Position numbers and translations under genes: made by a program
Assembly (NCBI GenBank): GCA_963693315.1
Contig: OY856188.1
Coordinates: forward strand, 247,579,666-247,643,665
Reading direction: 5' to 3'
Origin: Diogma glabrata
Lineage: Eukaryota; Arthropoda; Insecta; Diptera; Cylindrotomidae
Length of the DNA stretch: 64,000 bases
Shown: positions 50,059 through 64,000 of the stretch, piece after piece
Layout of the letters: each line of letters begins with the position of its first letter
Numbering within the stretch: position 1 is the first letter of the stretch
Notes under the pieces: generated by a model
What the model was told of the DNA's origin: nothing
Seen by the model: the letters and a program-made list of their open reading frames with translations, nothing else
Databases searched by the model: none

Positions 50059-50860
50059 ATGGGTAGTGACGATGAAGACACCACAGTGACAGATGATAAA
50101 AGAAGTTATGCGTTTAATTTTAAATTAAAAACGATGGAGATGAAGCATCCTGACATATACTTTTTTTCATGTTGAAGCACAATTTAATGCTGGCCAAATT
50201 GCAACCAACATCCATGAAAACAATTCGACATTTTGACGGAATGGTGAATTATTACCACCGATTTATTTTACGGTTAACAAAACTGCTAGCAGCATTTTAT
50301 ACACACCTAGCCAATATATTGAAGATTTTTCGTGTGCAAAATCAAGTCAAGATTCATTCGCCACCATCGAACCTGCATTTGCTAATAGAAAATTACCTTA
50401 AATATTGCCGTCGGAATAGTGTTGCAACAACGGACTAATGTTTTCTGGTAGCCATTGTCTTTCTTTTCAAGGATACAAACGAAGTTAATTATTCTGCCGT
50501 TGATATAAAGCTTCTGTCAATTGTCCTTGCGATAAAGCATTTTAGGGTTCTTCGTGGATGTTATAGAGATTAAACAGCTTTGACTATAATAATCGAATCC
50601 AAAACAGAACGTATCTCTTATCAAGCCAGCTATCTCAATTTTATAACTTAATTTTCAACGGACATTCGACATATGGACATTCCACAAAGGAATTAACATT
50701 GTAGTTGCCGACAATTGGTCATTTGCATAAGCATCCACGAATCAGCAGAACTTGAACATGCTCGTCTAGATCTAAACGCTTAAGCCAGCAATCAGCAAGC
50801 TGATGATGAACTTCAAGACTTACTCTCTATCAATAAATTCACTCGTAATTCCAATTTTAA
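50059..50860 (+). pseudogene. Third Ty3/gypsy remnant: gag joined to RT thumb and RNase H
   Basis: Three frames are needed. First, MGSDDEDTTVTDDKRSYAF to HPDIYF, then in another frame HVEAQFNAGQI, the start of gag of a common insect gypsy type. Next, the 89-codon frame at 50169-50438 with TIRHFDGMVNYYHRF, the RT thumb motif. Then VNYSAVDIKLLSIVLAIKHF and FSTDIRHMDIPQ, the RNase H and its tail, to DDELQDLL near 50820. Protease and the RT palm are missing, so gag is fused to the RT end by deletion. At least three stops occur in the RNase H part. It belongs to a lineage different from the element at 6-11 kb. No LTR was found. Confidence 0.75.
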
Positions 50861-51314
50861 ATAATTGCTAAACAAACCGCTACATAATGCATTATAAATA
50901 CTTCGTATCAACAAAATCGGTTATATCAACAGTAAAAGTCATCGAAGGTTAAAATAAACAGATGTTCGTAAAATCACATGCAGGCTTTGTATATGGCACC
51001 AAAGCTAAGCACAATGAACTCAACAGTATGCATTAAAAAAAATAAAAATAATAAAAATATTTTATTGCCGGCTCGATGGACCAAGATTCAGCAATTTGTT
51101 TTAAAAATTTGAAAATCATGACTTTGTCTTTTAGGTAGTCAAGAAACACATAATTTATTATTTAAATAAGGAATAGGTTTAATCACTATCCGAAATTAAG
51201 TTCAACTAAAATAACAAATGAATTGAAGCATCGTAATAAATCGATTTCAAACATCAAAATGAGATTACCAAATTTTAAATTTTCAATTTTTTGACAGCAT
51301 ACTTAAAATTTTAT

Positions 51315-51795
51315 TGATTTTTTGTTAAAATCGTAAATATCGCATAAAATATGCAGATTTAAACAAAAATCACATAATCTTTTTTAAGTAAATTTAATTC
51401 ACTGAAAAAAGGTCCAAGCCATTTTTTTCCTAAAACATATATTTCTGATGATATTTTGAAATAAAACTTGAAATTCTTCGAAACACGTAAAACAAATTAT
51501 GAAAGTTTTGACGAAAAAGTTCTAATTTTCTTGTCACGATTATTTTTTAGAAGAAGAATAGCATAAGAAGAAAATTAGTACTTTTTCGTCATTTCTATTA
51601 TTTATGTTTTTTACAAATTACGAAAATTTACTAGTTTTTTTTCAAAATATCATGAGAACTATCTGTTTTAGGAAAAAAAAGGATTTGGACTTTTTTTGTA
51701 AAGATTTAAATTTCCTACAAAAATTCGTATATGATTTTTTAAATCTACTTGTTTTATGAGATATTTAAAAATATCTACGATTTTATCCAAAAATC
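51315..51795. mobile_element. Foldback of ~480 bp
   Basis: Arms of about 205-230 bp pair around a short loop near 51545. Shared phrases are aaatcgtaaatatc (outer), aaaaaggtccaagcc against its partner, tttttcctaaaacata, and gacgaaaaagttctaatttt. Divergence between arms is appreciable. It directly precedes the block with the agacagacaaacac run. Confidence 0.65.
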
Positions 51796-51937
51796 AGACT
51801 CCGATTTCGGCTCCAAGGTGCATCAGTACCTGTTAATGGCCTTCTCCTGACGAAATTTCAGACTCCTGTGTGCTACAGATTTCGCTCGAGAGCGCACACA
51901 GACAGACAAACACTTTGTTTTATTATTATAGATTTAC
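51796..51937. repeat. Less AT-rich block ending in an acagacagacaaac run
   Basis: ctccgatttcggctccaagg, then gcgcacacagacagacaaac and ttattattatagat. Short acagacagac runs also occur in family H (36967-36990 and 59478-59495). A retroelement or family H-like 3' end is possible but not shown. Confidence 0.4.
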
Positions 51938-57419
<5,482 letters not shown>

Positions 57420-58200
57420 TGCTGAACTTGCGTGAAATTGCTCATGTGTTCGAGGGGTTTTTTTTGGAAAATATAGCGGTTCTAAATTTCGAGAATTTCA
57501 TGATTTTTGGCTTGATGAGTTATTTTCAAATGTTCATAACTACGGTTTTATTAAAGATAGAAACCTCTAGTTTGTTTTATTTTAAAGTTAAAGATAGTAT
57601 TTTACAAAAAAATTAAAATTAATAAAAGTTATTAACAATTTGCTATTGTTATAAACAAATGAAATGTTAAAATCGATCTGTAGTCATTTCCCCACCCCCA
57701 AAATGAGTTTTTAGTACAACCATCGTATTTTCCGTTTTATTTTCTATCAAAAAAATATTTTTAGTTAATGGAGAAATGAGTTTTACTGTTAGAAATAAAT
57801 AAAATAATCGAGCGCGGGACGACAAAAAATTCCATATATGGGTCATTCTTTTACATACCGAACAGATTAGGACAAAATGTGACTAAGACATTTTTGATTC
57901 AACTGCAAATTTTTTTACGGGTTCTATATAAACAGAACAATATACTTGTTTGAAGATTTTTTCTTTTTTATTTGTTTTTATGGGAAATAGAGCGGATCTA
58001 AATTTCAAGAATTTTGTAATTTTTGGCTTGAAGACTTATTTTCAAAGATTCATAACTTCGGTTCTGGTAAAGATAGACACTTTTTGTCTATTTTATTTTA
58101 AAGAATAAAAATGGAATTTAAAAAAAACTGTTATTTGTAAAAATTATTAACAAATTCCTATTGTTATAAACAAATAAAATGTTCAAATTAATTTTTAGTC
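57420..58200. repeat. Dispersed repeat family F, copy 2
   Basis: Matches 15600-16220 closely: aaaatatagcggttctaaat, tcatgatttttggcttg, cgagcgcgggacgacaaaaa, gggtcattcttttacatacc. A second diverged unit starts near 57955 (agcggatctaaatttcaag), giving a period near 490 bp. Confidence 0.75.
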
Positions 58201-58639
58201 ACTATCTAATAAAAATAAAGAATGTTTGGTAATTTTCCACTTTAATATGCCCTTCGTTGATTAAACTGGATTTTTAAATGTGATTAAGGTAGGCTTCTTG
58301 ACCATATTTAGTTAATGATGTACATGGCAGACGTCATCCGTTCTCTTGTTTTTAATCATTTAAACCTCAAATATCGTTATAAAGAAAGCAAAATGACTTT
58401 TTATCTGGAATTTTTTTTTTTTGCAATTTTGTTTTTGGATTTAAGATTTGAAAAACAAAAGAAACAAATTTGTTGAATCTCAACTTTTTCGAAGAAGATA
58501 AAGAAGATAAAAAACGATTTTCAGCCGAATTTATGTTGTGTTGCATACGGTGCTGCATAAAATAAAATAATATTTTTGGCTGAAAATTTTAAAATTTCAA
58601 TCAAAGGATGCGAGTTGTATATTTTGATTTTAACTTCAA

Positions 58640-58775
58640 CAATTTTTTGAAATTTCGTCCCGCGCTCGATAAATTTATTTATTTCTAACAGTAAAAATCA
58701 TTTTTCCATTGACTAAAAATACTTTTTTGATAGAAAATAAAACGTAGAATACGATGGTTGTACTTAAAACTCATT
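58640..58775 (-). repeat. Inverted piece of family F
   Basis: Reverse complement of 57697-57834 (cgtcccgcgctcgataaat ... atacgatggttgtactaaaa-like with changes, then ctcattt). It makes the 57.7-58.8 kb section a foldback with 135-bp arms and a spacer of about 800 bp. It abuts family H copy 2 without any gap. Confidence 0.75.
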
Positions 58776-59613
58776 TCAAAATTCCAAAAATATTTCTAAA
58801 ACTATAACAAATTCAAAAATGTCCATGTCCAATTTCATGTTCAATTACATTTACGTCATAAAATCAACTAAATTTTTTTTTCCAAAAAATTGTCTAAAAA
58901 AGTAAATGAAACCATTTTTTGACACACTTGACATTATTTTTTTATGCAATAAAATTCTCAATAATAATAATATCATGTTCATTACATTTCATTTCATTCA
59001 AATTTTTTTCTATAAAAATAAATGAAAATCATTTTTTTTGACAAACGTATAATGCTATAATTCTCTATAATAATAAGAAAATTTCATGTCATACAAATAA
59101 TTAATTTAAATTTTTTTCCAAAAAATTGGGTAAAATAATAAATAAAAATCTTTCTTTTGACATACTTGACAACATTTTTTTGCCAAACTTCTAATGCAAT
59201 AATCTAGTTTTGATCTCACAACCAATCCCGACCATCAAGACCACAAAGACCACATTCTTTGTTCCTACTCATTATCACCTAAAATGAACTTTTTTTAAGA
59301 CAAAGATATGAAAATTTGCTTTTTTTGCCACACTTAATGATATTTTTGACTCACTTCCAGTACAGTTATCGAACACCGCGTCCTTTCGGTCCTGTCTATT
59401 GAGTATACCTATTTTTAGAAAAATTTTTGAATTCCCTCCAGCGTTTTTCTAGATTTCTTACGTAATGACAACCGGCCTGCCGGCAGACAGACATTTTTTT
59501 TCCTTTTTTAGAAACATTAGGTCCTAAAACGTCAAGAAAAGTCAAAAAAAGTGGGAGTAAGAATTTCGCTTTTGGTTCATAAATGTAATACTTAGGTCTT
59601 TCAGACCGAAGTA
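58776..59613. repeat. Dispersed repeat family H, copy 2, with terminal hairpin
   Basis: Same order as 36281-37124: a piece of the 55-bp minisatellite type, tccatgtccaatttcatg, two to three units with cacacttgaca and aataataat, the cggcctgccggcagacagac run near 59474-59493, and the end cttaggtctttcagaccgaag at about 59591-59611. Having two copies with the same right end defines the 3' border at gaccgaagtaa. Confidence 0.65.
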
Positions 59614-59615
59614 AA

Positions 59616-59927
59616 ATGTTACGGTTTAAAATAACTTTACAACTGGAAGTGGTCACCAAAATGCATGCGAAAGCGGTTATCAATACACGAATTGAAAGAG
59701 CGAGGTTGGTCAAGAAAACAGCTATAACAGATATTAACCGACTAAACGAGTAACGTACTGAACTTGAAGAACAGTTAAGCGGCGAACAATGTTTTGCGAA
59801 TATCAAAAACATTAAAGACGATTTAAACTCTAAAATTGTCGACCCGATAAAAACATTTCTCGATACAAATTGCAAATCGTTTCCAGTAAAAGAATCAAAG
59901 CTCAGTATTAAAACATTGATCCTCTAG
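59616..59927 (+). pseudogene. Unassigned coding remnant with one in-frame stop
   Basis: From the ATG at 59616 the frame runs 104 codons to TAG at 59925, with a single TAA at 59751-59753. It reads MLRFKITLQLEVVTKMHAKA, then TRIERARLVKKTAITDINRL, the stop, then RTELEEQLSGEQCFANIKNI and KTFLDTNCKSFPVKE. The charged, helix-like composition and codon texture differ from the AT-rich surroundings, so it was probably a coding exon or a retroelement ORF. It begins immediately after the right end of family H, so its upstream part is probably cut off there. No family is recognised. Confidence 0.4.
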
Positions 59928-59944
59928 GGCTGGGCGATATTTAA

Positions 59945-60260
59945 AAAATTATCGATATCAAAAAATATCGATAAAACCGATATAGCGATAATATCGATAA
60001 AATCGATATATCGACATATCTATATATCGATAATATTGATTTATCGATAAATCGATAATATCGATATATCGATAATATCTATATATCGGTATATCGATAA
60101 TATCGATATTTCGATATATAGATGTATCGATTTATCGATATTATCGATATATTCATAATATTGATATATCGATATATCGATAATGTCGATATATCGATAA
60201 ATTGATAATATCGATAATACCGATATATCGATATATCGATAATACCGATAATATCCATAA
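59945..60260. repeat. Degenerate TATCGATA array
   Basis: About 315 bp composed of tatcgata and near copies (tatcggta, tatcgaca, tattgata). By eye at least fifteen exact TATCGATA octamers are present. This octamer is the DRE site bound by DREF in Drosophila, and CGATA clusters also bind BEAF-32 (established for Drosophila; inferred here). Minus-strand open frames rich in Tyr, Arg, Asp and Ile across it are artefacts of the repeat. Confidence 0.85.
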
Positions 60261-60261
60261 T

Positions 60262-60575
60262 CTACGGGTGTGACAACCTCGCGTACTCCAGTCCCTGCTA
60301 TTGACATACGAGTTAACGTGAGATATCACATACCACTGGCAATAGCAGTGAGATATCACTAGCCAAGGTGACATCTTAGGGGTGGTGGCGGATGAACTGT
60401 TTTCAGTCAACGGTAGCACCCTCAATCTTAGCTGTGAAATAATCCTTGATGATGAGACGCTATTGCTTCCTTGAAGAAACGATCCTTCATATAACGATGT
60501 GTAAGGTTTAATCTTGAAGAAAGACTGTGCGTCACAGGATCAAGGAATATGCAACCGGCTGGATTATTGGCAACT
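60262..60575 (+). repeat. Dispersed repeat family R, copy 2
   Basis: Forward counterpart of 28985-29255: cacgggtgt-like start, ctattgacatacga, gtgagatatcactagccaag, ggggtggtggcgga, caacggtagcaccctc, and at the end atcaaggaatatgcaaccgg, ctggattattggcaac. It holds an insertion relative to copy 1 (about 60430-60535). No coding or terminal signature identifies the type. Confidence 0.6.
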
Positions 60576-60579
60576 ACAT

Positions 60580-62310
60580 TTTTGTTTTGTTTCAGCAAAT
60601 TTTTTTAGAAATATGCTATTTACTTTTTAATTTACTTTTATATTTTCTCTATTCTATCATAAAATATTGGCCTATATCATATTTTGTCAGTGCTAGGATT
60701 TTTTGTTTAGTTATCCATTCTTTAACAAAAAAGTCCAAGCGCACGTATATCCACTAAAAATAGGTAGATTTCGGGACCAGACAGTTTTGTGTACAAATAG
60801 AATTGGATATGTCAGATTAGTTTGAATAAAAAATTTAACTAGAAACAGAATAATCCAAAAAATTTATCAAACCAACCACTTTGTCAATGCAATTTCGAAT
60901 AGTTTTGTTTAATTTGGTTAAAACTCCTTAATAACAAATTAAATCCTTTGGTGGATTAACGTTCTAACTACATCACAACTGCCATACTATCCATAATATA
61001 ATAGCCGTAAGTCTATCCTTCTATACGAGCGTAACGTTCAATCTTTATCAATCCTTTAGTCTATCATTTTACTAAAGCTCAAATTGCAATATGGGTAGCG
61101 CGCTCGACTGATGATCTATAGGTTGAAAGTTCGAATCTTGATTGTTGCACATTTTTTTTTTATTTTTTTTTTAAATAACATTAAAATTATTGTTTTTTTA
61201 CACACTTTTATTTTATTCATACATACATTTCGTTTTACGATAATGCAATTTGATCGATAATGCAGTTTTTATAGTATTTTATTGCACTGTCATTTCCCGT
61301 GTCGTTAAAATTATTATAATTTCGATATTAACAAGAAAATTAATTAGTTTTTTGACAGGCAGTGCTAAAAATCATATAATAGTGGTTTCCGATAATTATT
61401 TGCCATAATTTCATTCCTGTGAACTAAAATAAGGAAAAACAAAAACTACTATTTGAGTATGTATTGCTCTTGCAATATAATAGCTTTATCATAAAAGGTC
61501 GTGTGACGTCATTTTGTTTAGTTATGAATGCATTGCAATGAATGAATATGAATGCAATGATTATAGAATACATTCAGGGGATTTTATTTTAATTAAGTTA
61601 CATAATACATATATTTATAATTTTTGTTGATGTGTTATTGATGTGATTAATAAAACCTTTTTTATTTTGATTTAGTCACAAGATATGTAATATTTATTAT
61701 GAAAAATAGTTCGAATTTTTTTAAAGGAATAAATTTTTACATGATATGATCAATTTAACCCTAAAATTTTTTTGTGTGCAACAGAAGAAAAATGGTAAAA
61801 GATGAACAACAAAATCCATCAACAATATTAAGAGAGCTGATACTCAAAATTATAATGTTCCACAGGTCACCAGTGCAATTGAACCAAAACATGAAAGTTC
61901 TAAGATCGAAGCCAAATAATGCCAACACACAAATCTTAAGCTGAGAATTATCGCTCGGGAGTTCTATGCTGTCCTGTATACATCAATTAGACCAAAACCA
62001 CTTTAAGCAACGATTCAATCAAAACCTATAGTGATGAACATTGGACTGGGATTTTTATGCAACAGTTTTGCAAGATAAATAAATAGTTTTAAGAATGCAA
62101 TACGCATTCTTATACTCGTAGGGATGACCTCGCCTGAGATGGGTATCAAAGCCGTGGATGTCTAAAGTTTGACGTTTTTTCTTGTATGTTAGGGTGATTT
62201 AGAGAAATCAAATAATTGGTAAATTTTTAATTTTTCAGAAGTGAGTTTAGCCAAAAGAGAAGAGATTTGATCAACAATATATGGTATCAATGAGCTATGT
62301 TAAACTTTGA
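60580..62310. other. AT-rich non-coding DNA
   Basis: No gene except the tRNA-like sequence at 61085-61149. A 76-codon open frame at 60527-60757 is hydrophobic, overlaps repeat R, and is not supported. Confidence 0.45.
61085..61149 (+). tRNA. Truncated tRNA-like sequence (tRNA pseudogene or SINE head)
   Basis: 65 nt. tgcaata (61085-61091) pairs over seven positions, one wobble, with tgttgca (61143-61149). Between them lie ggtagcgcgctcgactgatg and gttcgaatc (box B, 61129-61137), resembling the 3' two thirds of tRNA-Trp or tRNA-Arg. The 5' half of the D-arm is missing, the T-stem is weak, and the length is about 8 nt short. T9 follows at 61152 as a possible Pol III stop. A working tRNA is unlikely. 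Confidence 0.45.
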
Positions 62311-62319
62311 TATCTTTCA

Positions 62320-62930
62320 TGTGATATATTCCCAGAGGTTTGCCCATTTTGTCAACTAATTCGCATGCAAAATTTTCAACCAATCTCACAACTTTGGCTT
62401 TTATAAATTTTGCTAGTTTGGCAGAAAAGCAATCCACTGCCTTACTTTGCACAGTTTGCTGTCAGGGACTTAATGAGTTTGAAAGGGATAATAAGGGGGT
62501 CGAACTATATAAGTCAAAACTTTATTGCATTTACAATTATCGCAGTTCTTTACAAAATCTCTGACGTCGTTGTTTAATGATGGCCAATAAACAGGTATTT
62601 TAATCAATTCGGCTATTTTACTTATTCCTGGATGTTTACCAGTTGAAGGAACTAGCACTAGAACCTAGAACTGGCACTAACAGTTTCCACGAAGAACTAT
62701 CAAACTCAGTTTAAACCTGAAAGATTAAGTGTGAGATTGATATATCTTTTATCATCAATAAGATGCAAATTACATTGATCGTGGTAGTCCGTGACCGACT
62801 GCATAACAGAAAAATATTCTTTAGAAGAGAAATGTGGAGAATTCATGTCGATCCCGAGTGGTGTTTGTACAACATCAATTAAGTTCATATAAACTCTGGA
62901 CAGAACATCAGGTACCACATTCTCGCTGAA
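62320..62930 (-). pseudogene. Fourth Ty3/gypsy remnant: pol linker and integrase
   Basis: On the minus strand: VVPDVLSRVYMNLIDVVQTP and GIDMNSPHFSSKEYFSVMQ (62706-62930), the RNase H/integrase boundary and linker of a widespread insect gypsy type. Then GKHPGISKIAELIKIPVYWP with NDVRDFVKNCDNCKCNK (62470-62658), the integrase zinc-binding region with both cysteines kept. Then a decayed core: DCFSAKLAKFIKAKVVRLVE and FACELVDKMGKPLGIYHMKD down to about 62310. Frame changes separate the three parts. The catalytic SDN and NGxAE blocks are not seen. Confidence 0.75.
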
Positions 62931-63332
62931 ACGATTGGACTTTTATAAAAACTAACGGTAATCCTAGCCTTGGGAAATCTCTTATTTCACACAACAAATA
63001 TCAACAAAAAAACTAATAATAGTTGCATACACATAGAATAACTTAACACAAAAAAAACTCACAAACAAAAATTATATAATTCAAATCAAAAGCTAACATT
63101 AAGAATAATATGATGTTGATCCACTTGAAATTCATTTAAATGGTTAGCATCTTCAGTAAACCCACTAACAGTCCACCTGATGAAACATAAGCAGATAAAC
63201 TACTGGATGCTGAACTCTATAAATATATTTCCCAAACAACACACACTCAAAACAATGGGACATTATACTTTCGTTTTCTTATGCCATAACTTCACCACTA
63301 TTACGTTCCTCATCTTCGTTTAACAATGTAGC
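62931..63332. other. Non-coding, nothing recognised
   Basis: The first 40 bases may continue the gypsy RNase H tail. The rest shows no coding or repeat signal. Confidence 0.4.
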
Positions 63333-63533
63333 TTAATTTTTATCATATTCTTGAACACTTTTGACTTCTGGTAAATCAATCAATTCATATTTTATTTGTA
63401 AACTGTCAATACCATTTAGATTAAGAAATATCTTCTGATTAGTTTCAACACTGGAGAACTGATAAAATAAATGAAACTTTTCTTCACCCCCAATATTCCT
63501 TGAAATATTTTCTTTGAACGCTTTGACATCCAT
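63333..63533 (-). CDS. Small unassigned open frame, 66 codons
   Basis: MDVKAFKENISRNIGGEEKF followed by HLFYQFSSVETNQKIFLNLN and IKYELIDLPEVKSV. Unlike most short frames in this window it is not low complexity: charged and hydrophobic residues alternate as in a folded protein. It lies about 400 bp upstream, in transcription order, of the fourth gypsy remnant, so it could be a piece of that element or a small host exon. No domain is recognised, no splice signal was established, and the chance of a random frame is substantial. Confidence 0.3.
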   Translation of the reverse strand: MDVKAFKENISRNIGGEEKFHLFYQFSSVETNQKIFLNLNGIDSLQIKYELIDLPEVKSVQEYDKN

Positions 63534-63831
63534 ATTTAAACACTTACACGATATAATATTTTTTTGATAATATGTAATAATACAAAAATTATTGCAAGTT
63601 CGATTTAAAGATAGAATTTATTCAATTAAATGGCAGAAAATAATACAATTTATATAACTGAATTTATATAAATGTTTTGATTTTGATTTAAAAATATATA
63701 ATCCCCAGACCGAACAAAATGGTCAAGTATACATAGTAAGATTTTTTTCAGTGTTTTGTTTCTTTTTTTATTATCCTTCTCATTGTTAAAGTGTTATGAT
63801 ATTATTGATTAAAATGTTATGATAAATATAT

Positions 63832-64000
<169 letters not shown>

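Noticed and set aside
60041..60425. Two minus-strand open frames rich in Tyr, Arg, Asp and Ile
   Set aside because: Translations of the TATCGATA array; composition follows the repeat period.

Overview
The window is strongly AT-rich eukaryotic DNA made almost entirely of repeats, with no host gene that can be recognised with confidence. The best guess is an insect or another arthropod. Support comes from decayed Ty3/gypsy polyproteins of insect type (one Mag-like, with a 115-bp LTR), the C-terminus of an insect-type Tc1/mariner transposase, tRNA-derived SINEs with Pol III boxes, a Penelope-like GIY-YIG fragment, many TA-target MITEs and long (TA)n tracts. No order or species can be named from sequence alone.

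Layout. 0-5.2 kb: AT-rich DNA with two small diverged tandem repeats. 5.26-12.35 kb: a roughly 610-bp tandem repeat interrupted at 6031-11304 by a complete but dead gypsy element on the minus strand (LTR, PBS, gag, protease, RT/RNase H, integrase, PPT, LTR). One of its LTRs carries a 567-bp palindromic MITE and an expanded (TA)n tract. 12.3-15.3 kb: unassigned. 15.3-20.95 kb: a SINE copy, a dispersed repeat, and a probable 4.5-kb DNA transposon holding a broken transposon-type reading frame, with a foldback and a small MITE inside it. 22.7-24.5 kb: a second gypsy remnant on the plus strand. 24.5-29 kb: mostly unique, with a microRNA-like hairpin at 26.8 kb and a Penelope fragment at 27.8 kb. 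29.55-30.35 kb: a near-perfect palindrome of a tRNA-derived SINE.

30.5-37.1 kb: a stack of nested TA-target foldback elements bounded and separated by (TA)n tracts, set in a 55-bp minisatellite. 39.8-43.9 kb: an old SINE unit, one inverted young unit and five and a half near-identical 520-bp tandem units, each holding a tRNA-like sequence and a T-run. 50.06-50.86 kb: a third gypsy remnant. 51.3-54.07 kb: a foldback, a three-copy 635-bp tandem repeat ending in the same terminus as the 32.7-kb foldback, and (TA)n. 57.4-59.6 kb: second copies of the 15.6-kb and 36.2-kb repeat families. 59.6-60.6 kb: a short broken coding remnant, an array of TATCGATA sites and a dispersed repeat. 62.3-62.9 kb: a fourth gypsy remnant. 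63.84 kb to the end: (TA)n.

There is no operon-like or pathway organisation. The coding sequences are all decayed parts of mobile elements, and the informative signal is how the elements are nested, duplicated and inverted. The most unusual structures are the nested foldback stack, the near-identical tandem tRNA-like array with its head-to-head start, and the SINE palindrome.
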